A stretch of DNA of 11,566 nt, from positions 1 to 11,566 of the forward strand of contig JAEZCV010000107.1 of assembly GCA_023429985.1 (NCBI GenBank), read 5' to 3'. This document shows positions 1 to 7,187 of this stretch, piece by piece. Position 1 is the stretch's first letter; each line of letters opens with the position of its first letter. This DNA comes from Bacteroidota bacterium. Lineage in GTDB: Bacteria > Bacteroidota > Bacteroidia > Chitinophagales > Chitinophagaceae. The notes beneath the pieces were generated by a model. It saw only the letters and a list, made by a program, of their open reading frames with translations, was not told where the DNA came from and did no database searches. Made by a program: the position numbers and the translations under genes.

Positions 1-70
1 ACTCACTACTCACCATTCACCATTCACCATTCACCATTCACCATTCACCACTCACCATTCACTACTCACT
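1..70. repeat. Heptamer tandem repeat, A(C/T)TCAC(C/T) x10
   Basis: Ten contiguous 7-bp units fill positions 1-70. Five consecutive ATTCACC units lie at 15-49, flanked by ACTCACC, ATTCACT and ACTCACT variants. Units differ only at their second and seventh bases, always C versus T. The array may continue beyond the left edge. It ends one base before the stop codon (72-74) of the minus-strand Fe-S carrier gene, so on that strand it reads as (A/G)GTGA(A/G)T units immediately after the gene. The unit length rules out a coding role in a fixed frame. There are no CRISPR-like spacers. Confidence 0.9.
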
Positions 71-71
71 A

Positions 72-416
72 CTACACCGCAAAGCTCGTCCCACAACCAC
101 AGGTAGCAGAAGCATTTGGATTTTCAAAAGTAAATCCACGGCTGTTCAGTCCACCCTGCCAGTCGATCTGCATGCCGGCCAGGTAGATCTCGTGAGATTT
201 TTCAATCACAAAACGAAACACATCCGATTCATATTCATTATCGTTTTCTTTCTGCGCATCAAACCCAAGAATATAACTCATACCGGAACAGCCACCTCCC
301 TTCACTCCTACACGCAATACCTGGCTGTTATCAAAACCGGGTTCATTCATCAGTCTTTTTATCTCGTTGATGGCACCTTGTGTAAAAACTACAGGGGACT
401 TAATAGTTGTTTCCAT
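72..416 (-). CDS. A-type iron-sulfur cluster carrier (HesB/IscA/SufA/ErpA family)
   Basis: This 114-aa cytoplasmic protein should accept Fe-S clusters from the SUF or ISC scaffold and pass them to apo-enzymes. The three family cysteines are visible: Cys43 in G-G-G-C-S-G-M and Cys106/Cys108 in the C-terminal C-G-C-G. Length matches the family (about 105-120 aa), so it appears complete. The ATG at 416-414 is preceded by an exact TAnnTTTG box (428-421, minus strand, TAACTTTG) only four bases upstream, so the mRNA is probably leaderless or nearly so. No other suf/isc genes are in the window, and the gene stands alone, divergent from the mutase operon. IscA, SufA and ErpA subtypes cannot be told apart by eye. 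Confidence 0.93.
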   Translation of the reverse strand: METTIKSPVVFTQGAINEIKRLMNEPGFDNSQVLRVGVKGGGCSGMSYILGFDAQKENDNEYESDVFRFVIEKSHEIYLAGMQIDWQGGLNSRGFTFENPNASATCGCGTSFAV

Positions 417-420
417 ATTG

Positions 421-428
421 CAAAGTTA
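421..428 (-). promoter_or_regulatory. -7 promoter box of the Fe-S carrier gene
   Basis: Read on the minus strand this is TAACTTTG, an exact match to the Bacteroidota -7 consensus TAnnTTTG. A possible -33 element, TTGG, lies at 456-453, with 24 bases between, slightly longer than usual. The box ends four bases from the ATG, which predicts almost no 5' leader. Confidence 0.6.
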
Positions 429-481
429 TCCTATCCTTTTGTGAACTTCATGCCAACAATTATATATGCCATAGTTTCACA

Positions 482-489
482 TATTTTTG
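482..489 (+). promoter_or_regulatory. -7 promoter box of the small membrane protein / mutase operon
   Basis: TATTTTTG matches TAnnTTTG exactly and lies 18 bases before the ATG at 508. It overlaps the in-frame TTG at 487, which argues against that codon as the start. No convincing -33 element is seen at the normal distance. Confidence 0.5.
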
Positions 490-507
490 CCACCTCAAAC
501 CATTCGA

Positions 508-999
508 ATGGAATTTTCAACAATAAGCATCATATTTTCAATTCTTGCTACCGTAATTGCCATCCTGGCATTTTTTAAATCTGATAACAAGGATAAAGGA
601 ACAGAAGATTTTACAACACGGCCTTTGCAACTACAGGCTTACGAAAGACTGGTGCTTTTATGTGAAAGAATAGCCATGCCCAATTTAATCAGCAGGGTAA
701 GTCAGCCAGGACTGTCTGCAAGGGAAATGCAGGTCTTCCTGATTGAGACCATCAAGCAGGAATATGAATACAATGCCTCGCAACAGATCTATGTAAGCCA
801 GAAAGCATGGGATGCCGTTCGGGGATTAAGAGATCAGAACATGCTTTTTATAAATACAATGGCCAATACAGTTCCCCAGGATGCAACGGCAAGAGATCTG
901 AACCGTGCTATTATGGAAGCCATGATGCGTGAAGAAAAAGCAGCATTTCATACTTATGTTACAGCAACACTGAATGCTGAAGCAAAAAAACTGATGTAA
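508..999 (+). CDS. Small membrane-anchored conserved hypothetical protein, coupled to the mutase
   Basis: This is a 163-aa protein. Residues about 5-23 form one hydrophobic segment (I-I-F-S-I-L-A-T-V-I-A-I-L-A-F-F), followed by a charged K/D-rich stretch and a mostly helical region to the end. I chose the ATG at 508; an in-frame TTG at 487 sits inside the promoter box. The stop (997-999) is 3 nt from the ATG of the mutase at 1003, so the two are almost certainly co-transcribed and possibly translationally coupled. I recall small Bacteroidota-specific membrane proteins of this type beside methylmalonyl-CoA mutase genes (possibly the family now called DUF7935), but this is unverified. No catalytic motif is visible. 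A structural or assembly role for the mutase is only a guess. Confidence 0.82.
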   Translation: MEFSTISIIFSILATVIAILAFFKSDNKDKGTEDFTTRPLQLQAYERLVLLCERIAMPNLISRVSQPGLSAREMQVFLIETIKQEYEYNASQQIYVSQKAWDAVRGLRDQNMLFINTMANTVPQDATARDLNRAIMEAMMREEKAAFHTYVTATLNAEAKKLM

Positions 1000-1002
1000 T
1001 TC

Positions 1003-2553
1003 ATGAGTGAAAAAAAATATACAGATTCGGGAATTGAAATTCAAAAGGTTTATTCACCTTCCGAAATAAAAATGAATGAAGCCCCCGGTGAATTTCCTTT
1101 CACCCGTGGTGTACAACCCGATATGTACAGGGGCAGGTTATGGACCATGCGTCAATATGCAGGGTTTTCAACTGCCGGGGAAAGTAATAAAAGATATCAT
1201 TATTTATTATCGCAGGGAGTGATGGGACTAAGTGTTGCCTTTGATCTTCCCACCCAGATAGGTTACGATAGTGATCATAAATTAGCGGAAGGCGAAGTTG
1301 GAAAAGTTGGTGTTGCCATTGATTCCATTGAAGACATGGAAATATTATTCAAAGGCATTGACCTGGAAAAAGTTTCCACTTCCATGACCATCAATGCCAC
1401 CGGTTTTATTCTTCTGGCTTTTTATGTGGCCCTTGCTAAAAAGCAGGGAGCCGATCTTAAAAAGATATCCGGCACTATTCAAAACGATATTTTAAAAGAA
1501 TATGCTGCCAGGGGAACTTATATCTATCCTCCCAAACCTTCCATGCGCATCATTACCGATATTTTTGAATGGTGCAGCAAGGAAGTCCCTAAATGGAATA
1601 CCATTTCAATTTCAGGATATCATATTCGTGAAGCTGGCAGTACAGCCGTTCAGGAAATTGCCTTTACCTTAAGTAACGGGAAGGCCTATGTGCAGTCGGC
1701 ACTGGAAAAGGGAATGGACATTAATATTTTTGGCAAAAGACTTTCTTTCTTTTTCAATGCACATAATAACCTGTTTGAAGAAGTGGCCAAGTTCCGGGCT
1801 GCACGAAGAATGTGGGCAAAGATCATGAAAGACCTGGGAGCCACCGATCCAAAGGCAATGATGCTGCGCTTTCATACACAAACCGGCGGCAGCACATTAA
1901 CTGCTCAACAACCATTGAATAATATTTCCAGGGTTACCATTCAAACACTTGCTGCAGTTCTGGGTGGAACGCAATCTTTACATACAAATGGATACGACGA
2001 AGCGCTGAGTTTACCTACAGAAGAAGCGGCCCGTATCGCTTTAAGAACGCAGCAAATTGTTGCTTTTGAAAGTGGCGCGCCGGATACAGTTGATCCACTC
2101 GCAGGGTCTTATTTTGTTGAGAACCTTACTAATGAAGTTGAGAACATGGCCTGGGAACTGATTGAAAAAATTGACAGCATGGGTGGCAGTGTTCCCGCTA
2201 TTGAGCAGGGATTCATCCAGGATGAGATTGCACGCAGTGCTTATGAATATCAACAGAAAATTGAAAGCAATGAAAAGATCATTGTTGGAATGAATAAATT
2301 CCAGGTGGATAAGGAAGTTCCCATTCCCGGATTTAAAATAGATGACAGTATTCGTGACCAGCAGGTGGCTAAGATCAAAGCATTAAAAGAAAAAAGAGAT
2401 AATGAAAAACTGAAGCAGTTGCTTGAATCTATAAGAAAAAAAGCAGTACAGAATGAAAACCTGATGCCCGCTGTTATTGAAGCGGTTGAAAATTATGCAA
2501 CCCTTGGTGAAGTGGCAGATGTTTTAAGAAATGTATTCGGCGAATACCGCTGA
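1003..2553 (+). CDS. Methylmalonyl-CoA mutase family protein, large (catalytic barrel) chain only
   Basis: This 516-aa protein is the acyl-CoA-binding TIM-barrel part of a B12-dependent carbon-skeleton mutase, which interconverts methylmalonyl-CoA and succinyl-CoA in propionate metabolism. Family blocks are clear: R-Q-Y-A-G-F-S-T (50-57), G-L-S-V-A-F-D-L-P-T (75-84), G-T-I-Q-N-D-I-L-K-E (157-166), S-I-S-G-Y-H (202-207). Tyr52 and Arg170 align with the Tyr89/Arg207 pair of P. shermanii MCM that binds the methylmalonyl carboxylate; isobutyryl-CoA mutases have Phe/Gln there. His207 aligns with catalytic His244. The chain stops after the barrel with no C-terminal D-x-H-x-x-G B12 domain, so a separate small B12 subunit encoded elsewhere is required. 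It follows the small membrane protein by 3 nt and ends at a strong terminator. Exact substrate remains to be proven. Confidence 0.93.
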   Translation: MSEKKYTDSGIEIQKVYSPSEIKMNEAPGEFPFTRGVQPDMYRGRLWTMRQYAGFSTAGESNKRYHYLLSQGVMGLSVAFDLPTQIGYDSDHKLAEGEVGKVGVAIDSIEDMEILFKGIDLEKVSTSMTINATGFILLAFYVALAKKQGADLKKISGTIQNDILKEYAARGTYIYPPKPSMRIITDIFEWCSKEVPKWNTISISGYHIREAGSTAVQEIAFTLSNGKAYVQSALEKGMDINIFGKRLSFFFNAHNNLFEEVAKFRAARRMWAKIMKDLGATDPKAMMLRFHTQTGGSTLTAQQPLNNISRVTIQTLAAVLGGTQSLHTNGYDEALSLPTEEAARIALRTQQIVAFESGAPDTVDPLAGSYFVENLTNEVENMAWELIEKIDSMGGSVPAIEQGFIQDEIARSAYEYQQKIESNEKIIVGMNKFQVDKEVPIPGFKIDDSIRDQQVAKIKALKEKRDNEKLKQLLESIRKKAVQNENLMPAVIEAVENYATLGEVADVLRNVFGEYR

Positions 2554-2559
2554 TCATTC

Positions 2560-2606
2560 TTATAAATAAAAAAGCTGCTGTTAACCAGCAGCTTTTTTAT
2601 TTATAA
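2560..2606. terminator. Bidirectional intrinsic terminator between mutase and DUF4142 gene
   Basis: A perfect 21-bp stem (2560-2580 with 2586-2606) closes on a TTAAC loop. Its core is GCTGCTG/CAGCAGC with an A-run on one side and a T-run on the other, so it can stop transcription from both directions. It overlaps the stop codon (2603-2601) of the convergent DUF4142 gene. Confidence 0.9.
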
Positions 2607-3179
2607 ACGGCTCTTTATAGCCTGTGCCGAATCGCGGTGCATTTTTAAAATGGGAAGCGTTTTTGTTGCAAATGCTTTGAGCTGGTCATCAGAAGCCGTA
2701 CTGGCAACTCTTTCAAATTTTGCAATGTCTTCATTATGCGCTTTCACCATCATATCAATATATTGTTTATCGAAATTGGCAGCGCTTGTATTCTTTAATG
2801 TCTCAACATGATCACGATGTTTTTTCATCATGGTATCGGCTAGCATTAAATTACGCATGCCTGCAATAGCCTTTAATTCATTATTGGCCGCCTGGTGATC
2901 TCTTTCCATCATGGCACCATATTGTTTTACGGCCGCATGTTTGCCCATTTGCTGTGCAAGCTGTCCGCCCTGTACTTCCATAAGTCCTCCGCTTGCCGCT
3001 TCCATAACAAAACTGGAATCTTCCAGGTTGAGTGGCATTGAGGTCGTGGTGTTCACGTCTGTATTGCCCGCGGTGTTGTTCAAAGTTGTGTCGGTGGTTG
3101 CAGTGGTAACATCCTCATTATTATTACAGGAAGCCAATACAGCTAAAGAAGCCATCGCAGTGAGTATAAAATTTTTCAT
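2601..3179 (-). CDS. DUF4142 family lipoprotein
   Basis: This 192-aa protein starts with a lipoprotein signal peptide: hydrophobic residues 4-16, then L-A-S-C with lipidated Cys18. A low-complexity Thr/Asn-rich linker follows (about 19-48), then an all-helical domain (about 52-190) with the DUF4142 pattern: S-F-V-M-E-A-A-S-G-G-L-M-E-V, later Y-G-A-M-M-E-R-D-H and regularly spaced His residues (K-K-H-R-D-H, K-A-H-N-E-D, K-M-H-R-D-S). DUF4142 proteins are ferritin-like four-helix periplasmic or outer-membrane proteins of unknown function, often several per Bacteroidota genome. The His-rich helices could bind metal, but that is an inference. It is transcribed alone, divergent from the hydrolase at 3310. 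No clear promoter box is seen in the 130-bp gap. Confidence 0.9.
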   Translation of the reverse strand: MKNFILTAMASLAVLASCNNNEDVTTATTDTTLNNTAGNTDVNTTTSMPLNLEDSSFVMEAASGGLMEVQGGQLAQQMGKHAAVKQYGAMMERDHQAANNELKAIAGMRNLMLADTMMKKHRDHVETLKNTSAANFDKQYIDMMVKAHNEDIAKFERVASTASDDQLKAFATKTLPILKMHRDSAQAIKSRL

Positions 3180-3309
3180 TTCAATATGTTTATATCATAC
3201 CTATAAAATATATGCCAGTATCTATTGCAGAGGTATTACTGCACTTTCAGGATTTAATTGGAATCTCGCTATTGAAAAAAAATTTAATTTTCATCCCTTA
3301 TTTAAGTGT

Positions 3310-4818
3310 ATGAGATATATTTTTTTCCTCCTTGCTATGGCCGCTTCCTTAATTGCAGGCGCACAGGTTAGTTTTATTAAAGACAGTATTGATAGTTATA
3401 TTGAAAAGGGCATGCATGACTGGCAGATACCCGGACTGGCCATTGTAATTGTGAAAGATGGCAAGGTAGTGCTGATGAAAGGATATGGAGTGAAGGATAT
3501 AAAATCTCGCCAGCCTGTTGATGAGAACACCCTTTTTATGATTGCCAGTAATACCAAACTTTTTACCGGCACCGCGCTGGCTCACCTGGAAACCATGGGA
3601 AAGATCTCTTTGAACGATAAGATCATTTCTTTTTATCCCAACTATAAATTATACAACGATACAGTTACCCAAATGGTTACCGTGCGTGATATGCTTACCC
3701 ATCGCATTGGTACTAAAACTTACCAGGGCGATTTTACCTTCTGGAATACCAGCCTTTCACGTAATGAGATCATGAAAAAAATGCGCTACCTGCAGCCTCC
3801 CCAGATTTTCAGGCAGAGCTATGGTTATTGCAACAGTTGTTATTTAACGGCGGGTGAAGTGATTCCGAAAGTTACTGGACAGGCTTGGGAAGATTTCATA
3901 CAGGATTCCATCATCAATCCTCTGCAGATGAAAGCAACACGGATGCTTTCAACAGGAATAGAAAAACAACCCAATGTAGCAACACCTTATACCACATCTT
4001 ATTCTAATACCCTGGTGCAGGTTCCTTACGATAACTGGAACAACCTGGCACCCTCTGCAAGTATGATCAGTAATGTAAAAGATCTTTCCCACTGGCTATT
4101 CATGCAACTTGACAGCGGCAGGTATAAAGGCCAATCCATCCTGCCATGGGCAACCATTCAAAAAACGCGAGATGTACAAATTATTACCAACAGCAGGAAA
4201 TCACCTGTATATCCTACGCATTTCAGGGGCTATGGCTTAGGTGTGAACGTGGGTGATTATAATGGCCGACAGGTTTACTGGCATACAGGTGGTGCCGGTG
4301 GAATGGTAAGTAATGTTTGTTTTATTCCGGAAGAAAACCTGGGTATAGCCATTCTTACCAACAACGATAATCAAAGTTTTTTTGAACTGCTTCGTTACCA
4401 GTTGATGGATGCTTATTTGGGAGTTCCGTATGTGAATAGAAGCAAACAGCAGCTGGCAAACTTCAGGAAAAATATGGATGGGCAAATTGCCGAGATCAAT
4501 GGCTGGCGAAAAAGAGTTAAAGGAAATAAGCCAACGCTTGCTTTATCCTCATACGAAGGTGAGTATTTTAACCAGCTCAATGGAAATATTTCAATTCAAA
4601 AAATCAACGATCATCTTTTAATTAAATTTCACACAAAACCAGACCTGGAAGCAAGGCTTGATTATATGGACAATAACGAATGGTTGATGACATATAATAA
4701 TATTGAATATGGAATTCATTCCATTCAGTTTGATATAGATAATGGAAAAGTTAAGTCCATCACTACCAAACAAAACAACTTCATTGAATACGATCCTTAT
4801 GTTTTTATGAAGCAATGA
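3310..4818 (+). CDS. Secreted serine hydrolase, beta-lactamase class C fold, with C-terminal DUF3471-like domain
   Basis: This is a 502-aa exported protein. The ATG at 3310 gives a good signal peptide (M-R-Y-I-F-F-L-L-A-M-A-A-S-L-I-A-G-A-Q, cleavage near 18); the open frame continues upstream only because it runs antisense to the DUF4142 gene. The serine penicillin-recognition motifs are all present: S80-N-T-K83 (S-x-x-K nucleophile and base), Y173-C-N175 (Y-x-N) and H325-T-G-G (third motif). After about residue 400 a separate beta-rich region with Y-E-G-E-Y-F-N resembles the DUF3471 domain common in such esterases/peptidases. The family includes D-aminopeptidases, esterases and class C beta-lactamases; substrate cannot be read from sequence and resistance should not be assumed. 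Monocistronic, and convergent with hutH. Confidence 0.93.
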   Translation: MRYIFFLLAMAASLIAGAQVSFIKDSIDSYIEKGMHDWQIPGLAIVIVKDGKVVLMKGYGVKDIKSRQPVDENTLFMIASNTKLFTGTALAHLETMGKISLNDKIISFYPNYKLYNDTVTQMVTVRDMLTHRIGTKTYQGDFTFWNTSLSRNEIMKKMRYLQPPQIFRQSYGYCNSCYLTAGEVIPKVTGQAWEDFIQDSIINPLQMKATRMLSTGIEKQPNVATPYTTSYSNTLVQVPYDNWNNLAPSASMISNVKDLSHWLFMQLDSGRYKGQSILPWATIQKTRDVQIITNSRKSPVYPTHFRGYGLGVNVGDYNGRQVYWHTGGAGGMVSNVCFIPEENLGIAILTNNDNQSFFELLRYQLMDAYLGVPYVNRSKQQLANFRKNMDGQIAEINGWRKRVKGNKPTLALSSYEGEYFNQLNGNISIQKINDHLLIKFHTKPDLEARLDYMDNNEWLMTYNNIEYGIHSIQFDIDNGKVKSITTKQNNFIEYDPYVFMKQ

Positions 4819-4828
4819 TTAATTTAGT

Positions 4829-4927
4829 TTAACCACAAAGAACTCGGAGGATACGCAAAGGAAGCACAAAGAAAAGAACAAAAACTTTGCGTTTCCTTTG
4901 CGCTACCTTGGCGTTCTTTGCGTTTAA
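4829..4927. repeat. 99-bp imperfect inverted repeat, CNCAAAG-rich
   Basis: Two 43-nt arms (4829-4871 and 4885-4927) are reverse complements at about 33 of 43 positions, separated by a 13-nt A-rich loop. Each arm carries spaced copies of C(A/G)CAAAG: CACAAAG, CGCAAAG, CACAAAG on the left, three CTTTGCG on the right. The element fills the gap between the convergent hydrolase and hutH genes, so it may end transcription from both. Its internal repetition and imperfect arms look more like a dispersed palindromic element than a simple terminator. It lacks obvious target-site duplications. Confidence 0.8.
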
Positions 4928-4940
4928 CAGCAATTAAAAA

Positions 4941-6503
4941 CTATAATCCAAAAGATTCGAAACCCTTATTCAATTCAACATCATTCTTAGCCGCGAATTC
5001 ATTCACCTTATCAACAAATGAAAAATCTGTAATGATGTTTTTTATTTTGTGGATGTCATCACCAAATATCCTGTCCTCTTCTGCAAAACCCACAAAGCTT
5101 CTTACATAATCATGCGCAAACTCAAGCACTGCACTGCTCTTCAGCGGCCTTCTGAATTCAATGGCCTGGCAGGCCGACATTAATTCGATTGCCAGAATAT
5201 ATTCAAGGTTTTCAAGTATGGTATTTAATTTTCTTCCACTGATACTGCCCATGCTCACATGATCTTCCTGTCCTAATGAAGTTGGAATACTGTCAGCACT
5301 GCTGGGAAAGCAAAGTGTTTTGTTTTCGGTAACCAGTGCAGCAGTTGTGTACTGCGGAATCATGAAGCCACTGTTCAAACCAACATCCTTCATCAGCAGC
5401 ATGGGTAATCCCCATTTTCCTTCCAGCAATAAATAACATCTACGATCGGAAATATTTCCAATTTCAGCTGCAGCAAAACAGGCATAGTCTAATGGTAGTG
5501 CCAGTGGCTGACCATGAAAATTGCCACCACTGATGGTATCATCAGCACCAAAAACAACAGGATTATCCGTAACAGCATTAGCTTCAATTTCTACCAGTTC
5601 TTTCAGGTGCAGCCATGCATTTCTTGATGCACCATGCACCTGCGGCATGCATCTTAAAGAATAAGGATCCTGCACACGCCCGCAATCTAAATGACTTTGC
5701 ATGATCTCGGAATGATCCAGTAATTGCATTAACCTGCTGGCAACAAGTTTATTTCCCTGGAAAGGTCTTAATCCATGTAATCTTTCATCAAAAGGAGCTT
5801 TGGTACCTGTAAGCGCCTCAAGACTCATGGCCCCAATAATATCAGCTGCTTCCAGGCAATAATGCATGCGTTTAACAGCAGTAATGGCAAAGGCTAAAAT
5901 GAACTGGGTTCCATTGATCAGCGCCAGTCCTTCTTTGGGTCCCAGTTGAATGGGTTCTAAATTGAACTGCTTTAAAACTTCTGAAGTTGCTAAACGTTTT
6001 CCTTTATAAAAAACTTCTCCTAATCCGATTAATGGGAGAAACAAATGAGCAAGAGGTGCCAGGTCACCCGATGCACCTACCGAACCTTTTTCAGGAACCA
6101 CCGGAATCACATCATTTTCAAGGTGCCATAAAATTCGTTCAATGGTTGTTAACTGTGCCCCGGAATATCCCTGCGCCAGTGCATGTACTTTAGTTAACAG
6201 CATTAAACGCGCAATTTCCAAAGGCACGGGGTTTCCTACACCAACACTATGACTTTGCAGAATTTTATATTGGAGTGTTGCGGCATCTTCATCATTGATC
6301 TTTTTATTGGCAAGAATTCCAAAGCCGGTAGTTACACCATATACCGTTCTGTTCTCCTCCACCATCTGGCGAACATGTTGCTGGCTTTGCAAAATTTTAC
6401 CTTTTACAGCTTCACTCAATTCACCTTTTATGCGGCCTTCAGCCAGCATTATGGCGGTTCTGACCGTAAGATGGTCGCTTCCGTAGAAAAATGATTGCTT
6501 CAT
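4941..6503 (-). CDS. hutH: Histidine ammonia-lyase (HAL/PAL/TAL superfamily)
   Basis: This 520-aa cytoplasmic enzyme should deaminate L-histidine to urocanate and ammonia. The MIO-forming triad Ala144-Ser145-Gly146 lies in G-S-V-G-A-S-G-D-L-A-P-L. Other active-site blocks: Tyr54 in Y-G-V-T-T-G-F-G, N-G-T-Q (197-200), Q-D-P-Y-S-L-R (278-284), T-D-N-P (312-315), G-G-N-F-H-G (326-331) and Q-E-D-H-V-S-M-G (412-419). The substrate-selectivity pair is Ser85-His86, as in histidine lyases; tyrosine lyases have His-Leu and phenylalanine lyases Phe-Leu. I use the ATG at 6503; the frame opens further upstream at a TTG (6542) that overlaps the likely promoter. A near-consensus -7 box (TATTTTCG, 6522-6515) precedes it. 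No hutU, hutI or hutG is nearby, so the rest of the pathway must be elsewhere. Confidence 0.93.
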   Translation of the reverse strand: MKQSFFYGSDHLTVRTAIMLAEGRIKGELSEAVKGKILQSQQHVRQMVEENRTVYGVTTGFGILANKKINDEDAATLQYKILQSHSVGVGNPVPLEIARLMLLTKVHALAQGYSGAQLTTIERILWHLENDVIPVVPEKGSVGASGDLAPLAHLFLPLIGLGEVFYKGKRLATSEVLKQFNLEPIQLGPKEGLALINGTQFILAFAITAVKRMHYCLEAADIIGAMSLEALTGTKAPFDERLHGLRPFQGNKLVASRLMQLLDHSEIMQSHLDCGRVQDPYSLRCMPQVHGASRNAWLHLKELVEIEANAVTDNPVVFGADDTISGGNFHGQPLALPLDYACFAAAEIGNISDRRCYLLLEGKWGLPMLLMKDVGLNSGFMIPQYTTAALVTENKTLCFPSSADSIPTSLGQEDHVSMGSISGRKLNTILENLEYILAIELMSACQAIEFRRPLKSSAVLEFAHDYVRSFVGFAEEDRIFGDDIHKIKNIITDFSFVDKVNEFAAKNDVELNKGFESFGL

Positions 6504-6559
6504 AAATGAGGGCCCGAAAATAACTTTTATCTTAGACCTCAAGCCAATATTTTCTATCC

Positions 6560-7057
6560 ATGGAAAACCTGATCTTTCTTCTTACCGCTTCTCTGGTATG
6601 GTATAAATCAGCCAAAAAATTCAAAAAAACCTTTGTTGGTGAAAGGGGACATTCCGTATTATTTGCTCCAGGTGTAATTTTCGAAAAAACATCCAACGAA
6701 GGTGATGAGATCTTCTTTGCAGAACACGAAGAAAAATTCATTACCTATGGAGTGTTGATCGCACACCTTGATGAAAAATTATTTAACGATGAAGCCCTGG
6801 AGGTTCTGCACATTTACCTGAAGCGACTTCGCAAACCATTTAAAGCTGCTTACAATACCGGCATTACCCAATGCACGGCAAAGGATGGCCAGGTAGAACT
6901 GGTAGATTACTGGCAGGATGAAAACCAAGTTGACTGGAAAGTAAAGGCTTGCAGCGATGGCAGCACCATGACCATTTTATATGTAAAAAATATTAATGAT
7001 GCCCCTGTAGAAAAACAGGAAGCATTTTTAAACAGCTTTGATTTCGGTAATAACTGA
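6560..7057 (+). CDS. Hypothetical protein, divergent from hutH
   Basis: I do not recognise this 165-aa protein. It begins with a short hydrophobic stretch (residues 4-15), followed at once by a Lys-rich patch (K-S-A-K-K-F-K-K). That is too short for a typical membrane span and there is no signal cleavage site. The rest is a mixed alpha/beta globular sequence with a charged middle (E-E-K-F-I-T-Y-G-V-L-I-A-H-L) and only two cysteines (in T-Q-C-T and K-A-C-S). No catalytic motif is seen. The ATG at 6560 is 56 bp from the hutH start; a near-consensus -7 box (TAACTTTT, 6521-6528) sits in that gap. Codon use looks like the neighbours and the full-length open frame makes it a likely real gene. A link to histidine metabolism is not supported. 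Confidence 0.75.
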   Translation: MENLIFLLTASLVWYKSAKKFKKTFVGERGHSVLFAPGVIFEKTSNEGDEIFFAEHEEKFITYGVLIAHLDEKLFNDEALEVLHIYLKRLRKPFKAAYNTGITQCTAKDGQVELVDYWQDENQVDWKVKACSDGSTMTILYVKNINDAPVEKQEAFLNSFDFGNN

Positions 7058-7075
7058 TTTTTTCGCGGATTCTCC

Positions 7076-7083
7076 TATCTTTG
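7076..7083 (+). promoter_or_regulatory. -7 promoter box of the tRNA-Arg array
   Basis: TATCTTTG matches the Bacteroidota -7 consensus TAnnTTTG exactly and lies 12 bases before the first tRNA-like copy. It is the only clear promoter element in the array, so the complete tRNA at 7188 is probably made from a transcript that also includes the truncated copy. Confidence 0.6.
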
Positions 7084-7095
7084 CCGCTCTTAAAA

Positions 7096-7157
7096 GGTCC
7101 GGTAGCTCAGCTGAATAGAGCATCCCGACGTCTAGTCGGGAGGGTCACTGGTTGAAT
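7096..7157 (+). pseudogene. Truncated tRNA-Arg-like copy A
   Basis: The 5' acceptor strand (GGTCCGG), D arm (GCTC-AGCTGAATA-GAGC) and variable region match the complete tRNA at 7188. The T arm breaks down after ACTGGTT-GAAT, and there is no 3' acceptor strand. The anticodon arm (7121-7141 region) differs from the intact copy: TCCCGAC and GTCGGGA can form 7 bp around a 5-nt loop GTCTA, instead of 5 bp around a 7-nt loop. It cannot fold into a full tRNA, so I call it a degenerate duplicate. Confidence 0.8.
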
Positions 7158-7187
7158 TATAAGATCGCTGCTAAAATATAAAATATT

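Noticed and set aside
1..75. CRISPR-like array at the left edge
   Set aside because: The units are 7 bp and contiguous, with no spacers, so this is a simple tandem repeat.
192..578. 128-aa open frame on the plus strand
   Set aside because: It runs antisense through the Fe-S carrier gene and into another frame of the membrane-protein gene; composition is not protein-like.
2911..3309. Upstream extension of the beta-lactamase-fold hydrolase
   Set aside because: It is antisense to the DUF4142 gene, and the ATG at 3310 begins a proper signal peptide.
3310..4818. Antibiotic-resistance beta-lactamase
   Set aside because: The class C fold motifs are shared by many peptidases and esterases, and the extra C-terminal domain points away from a dedicated resistance enzyme.
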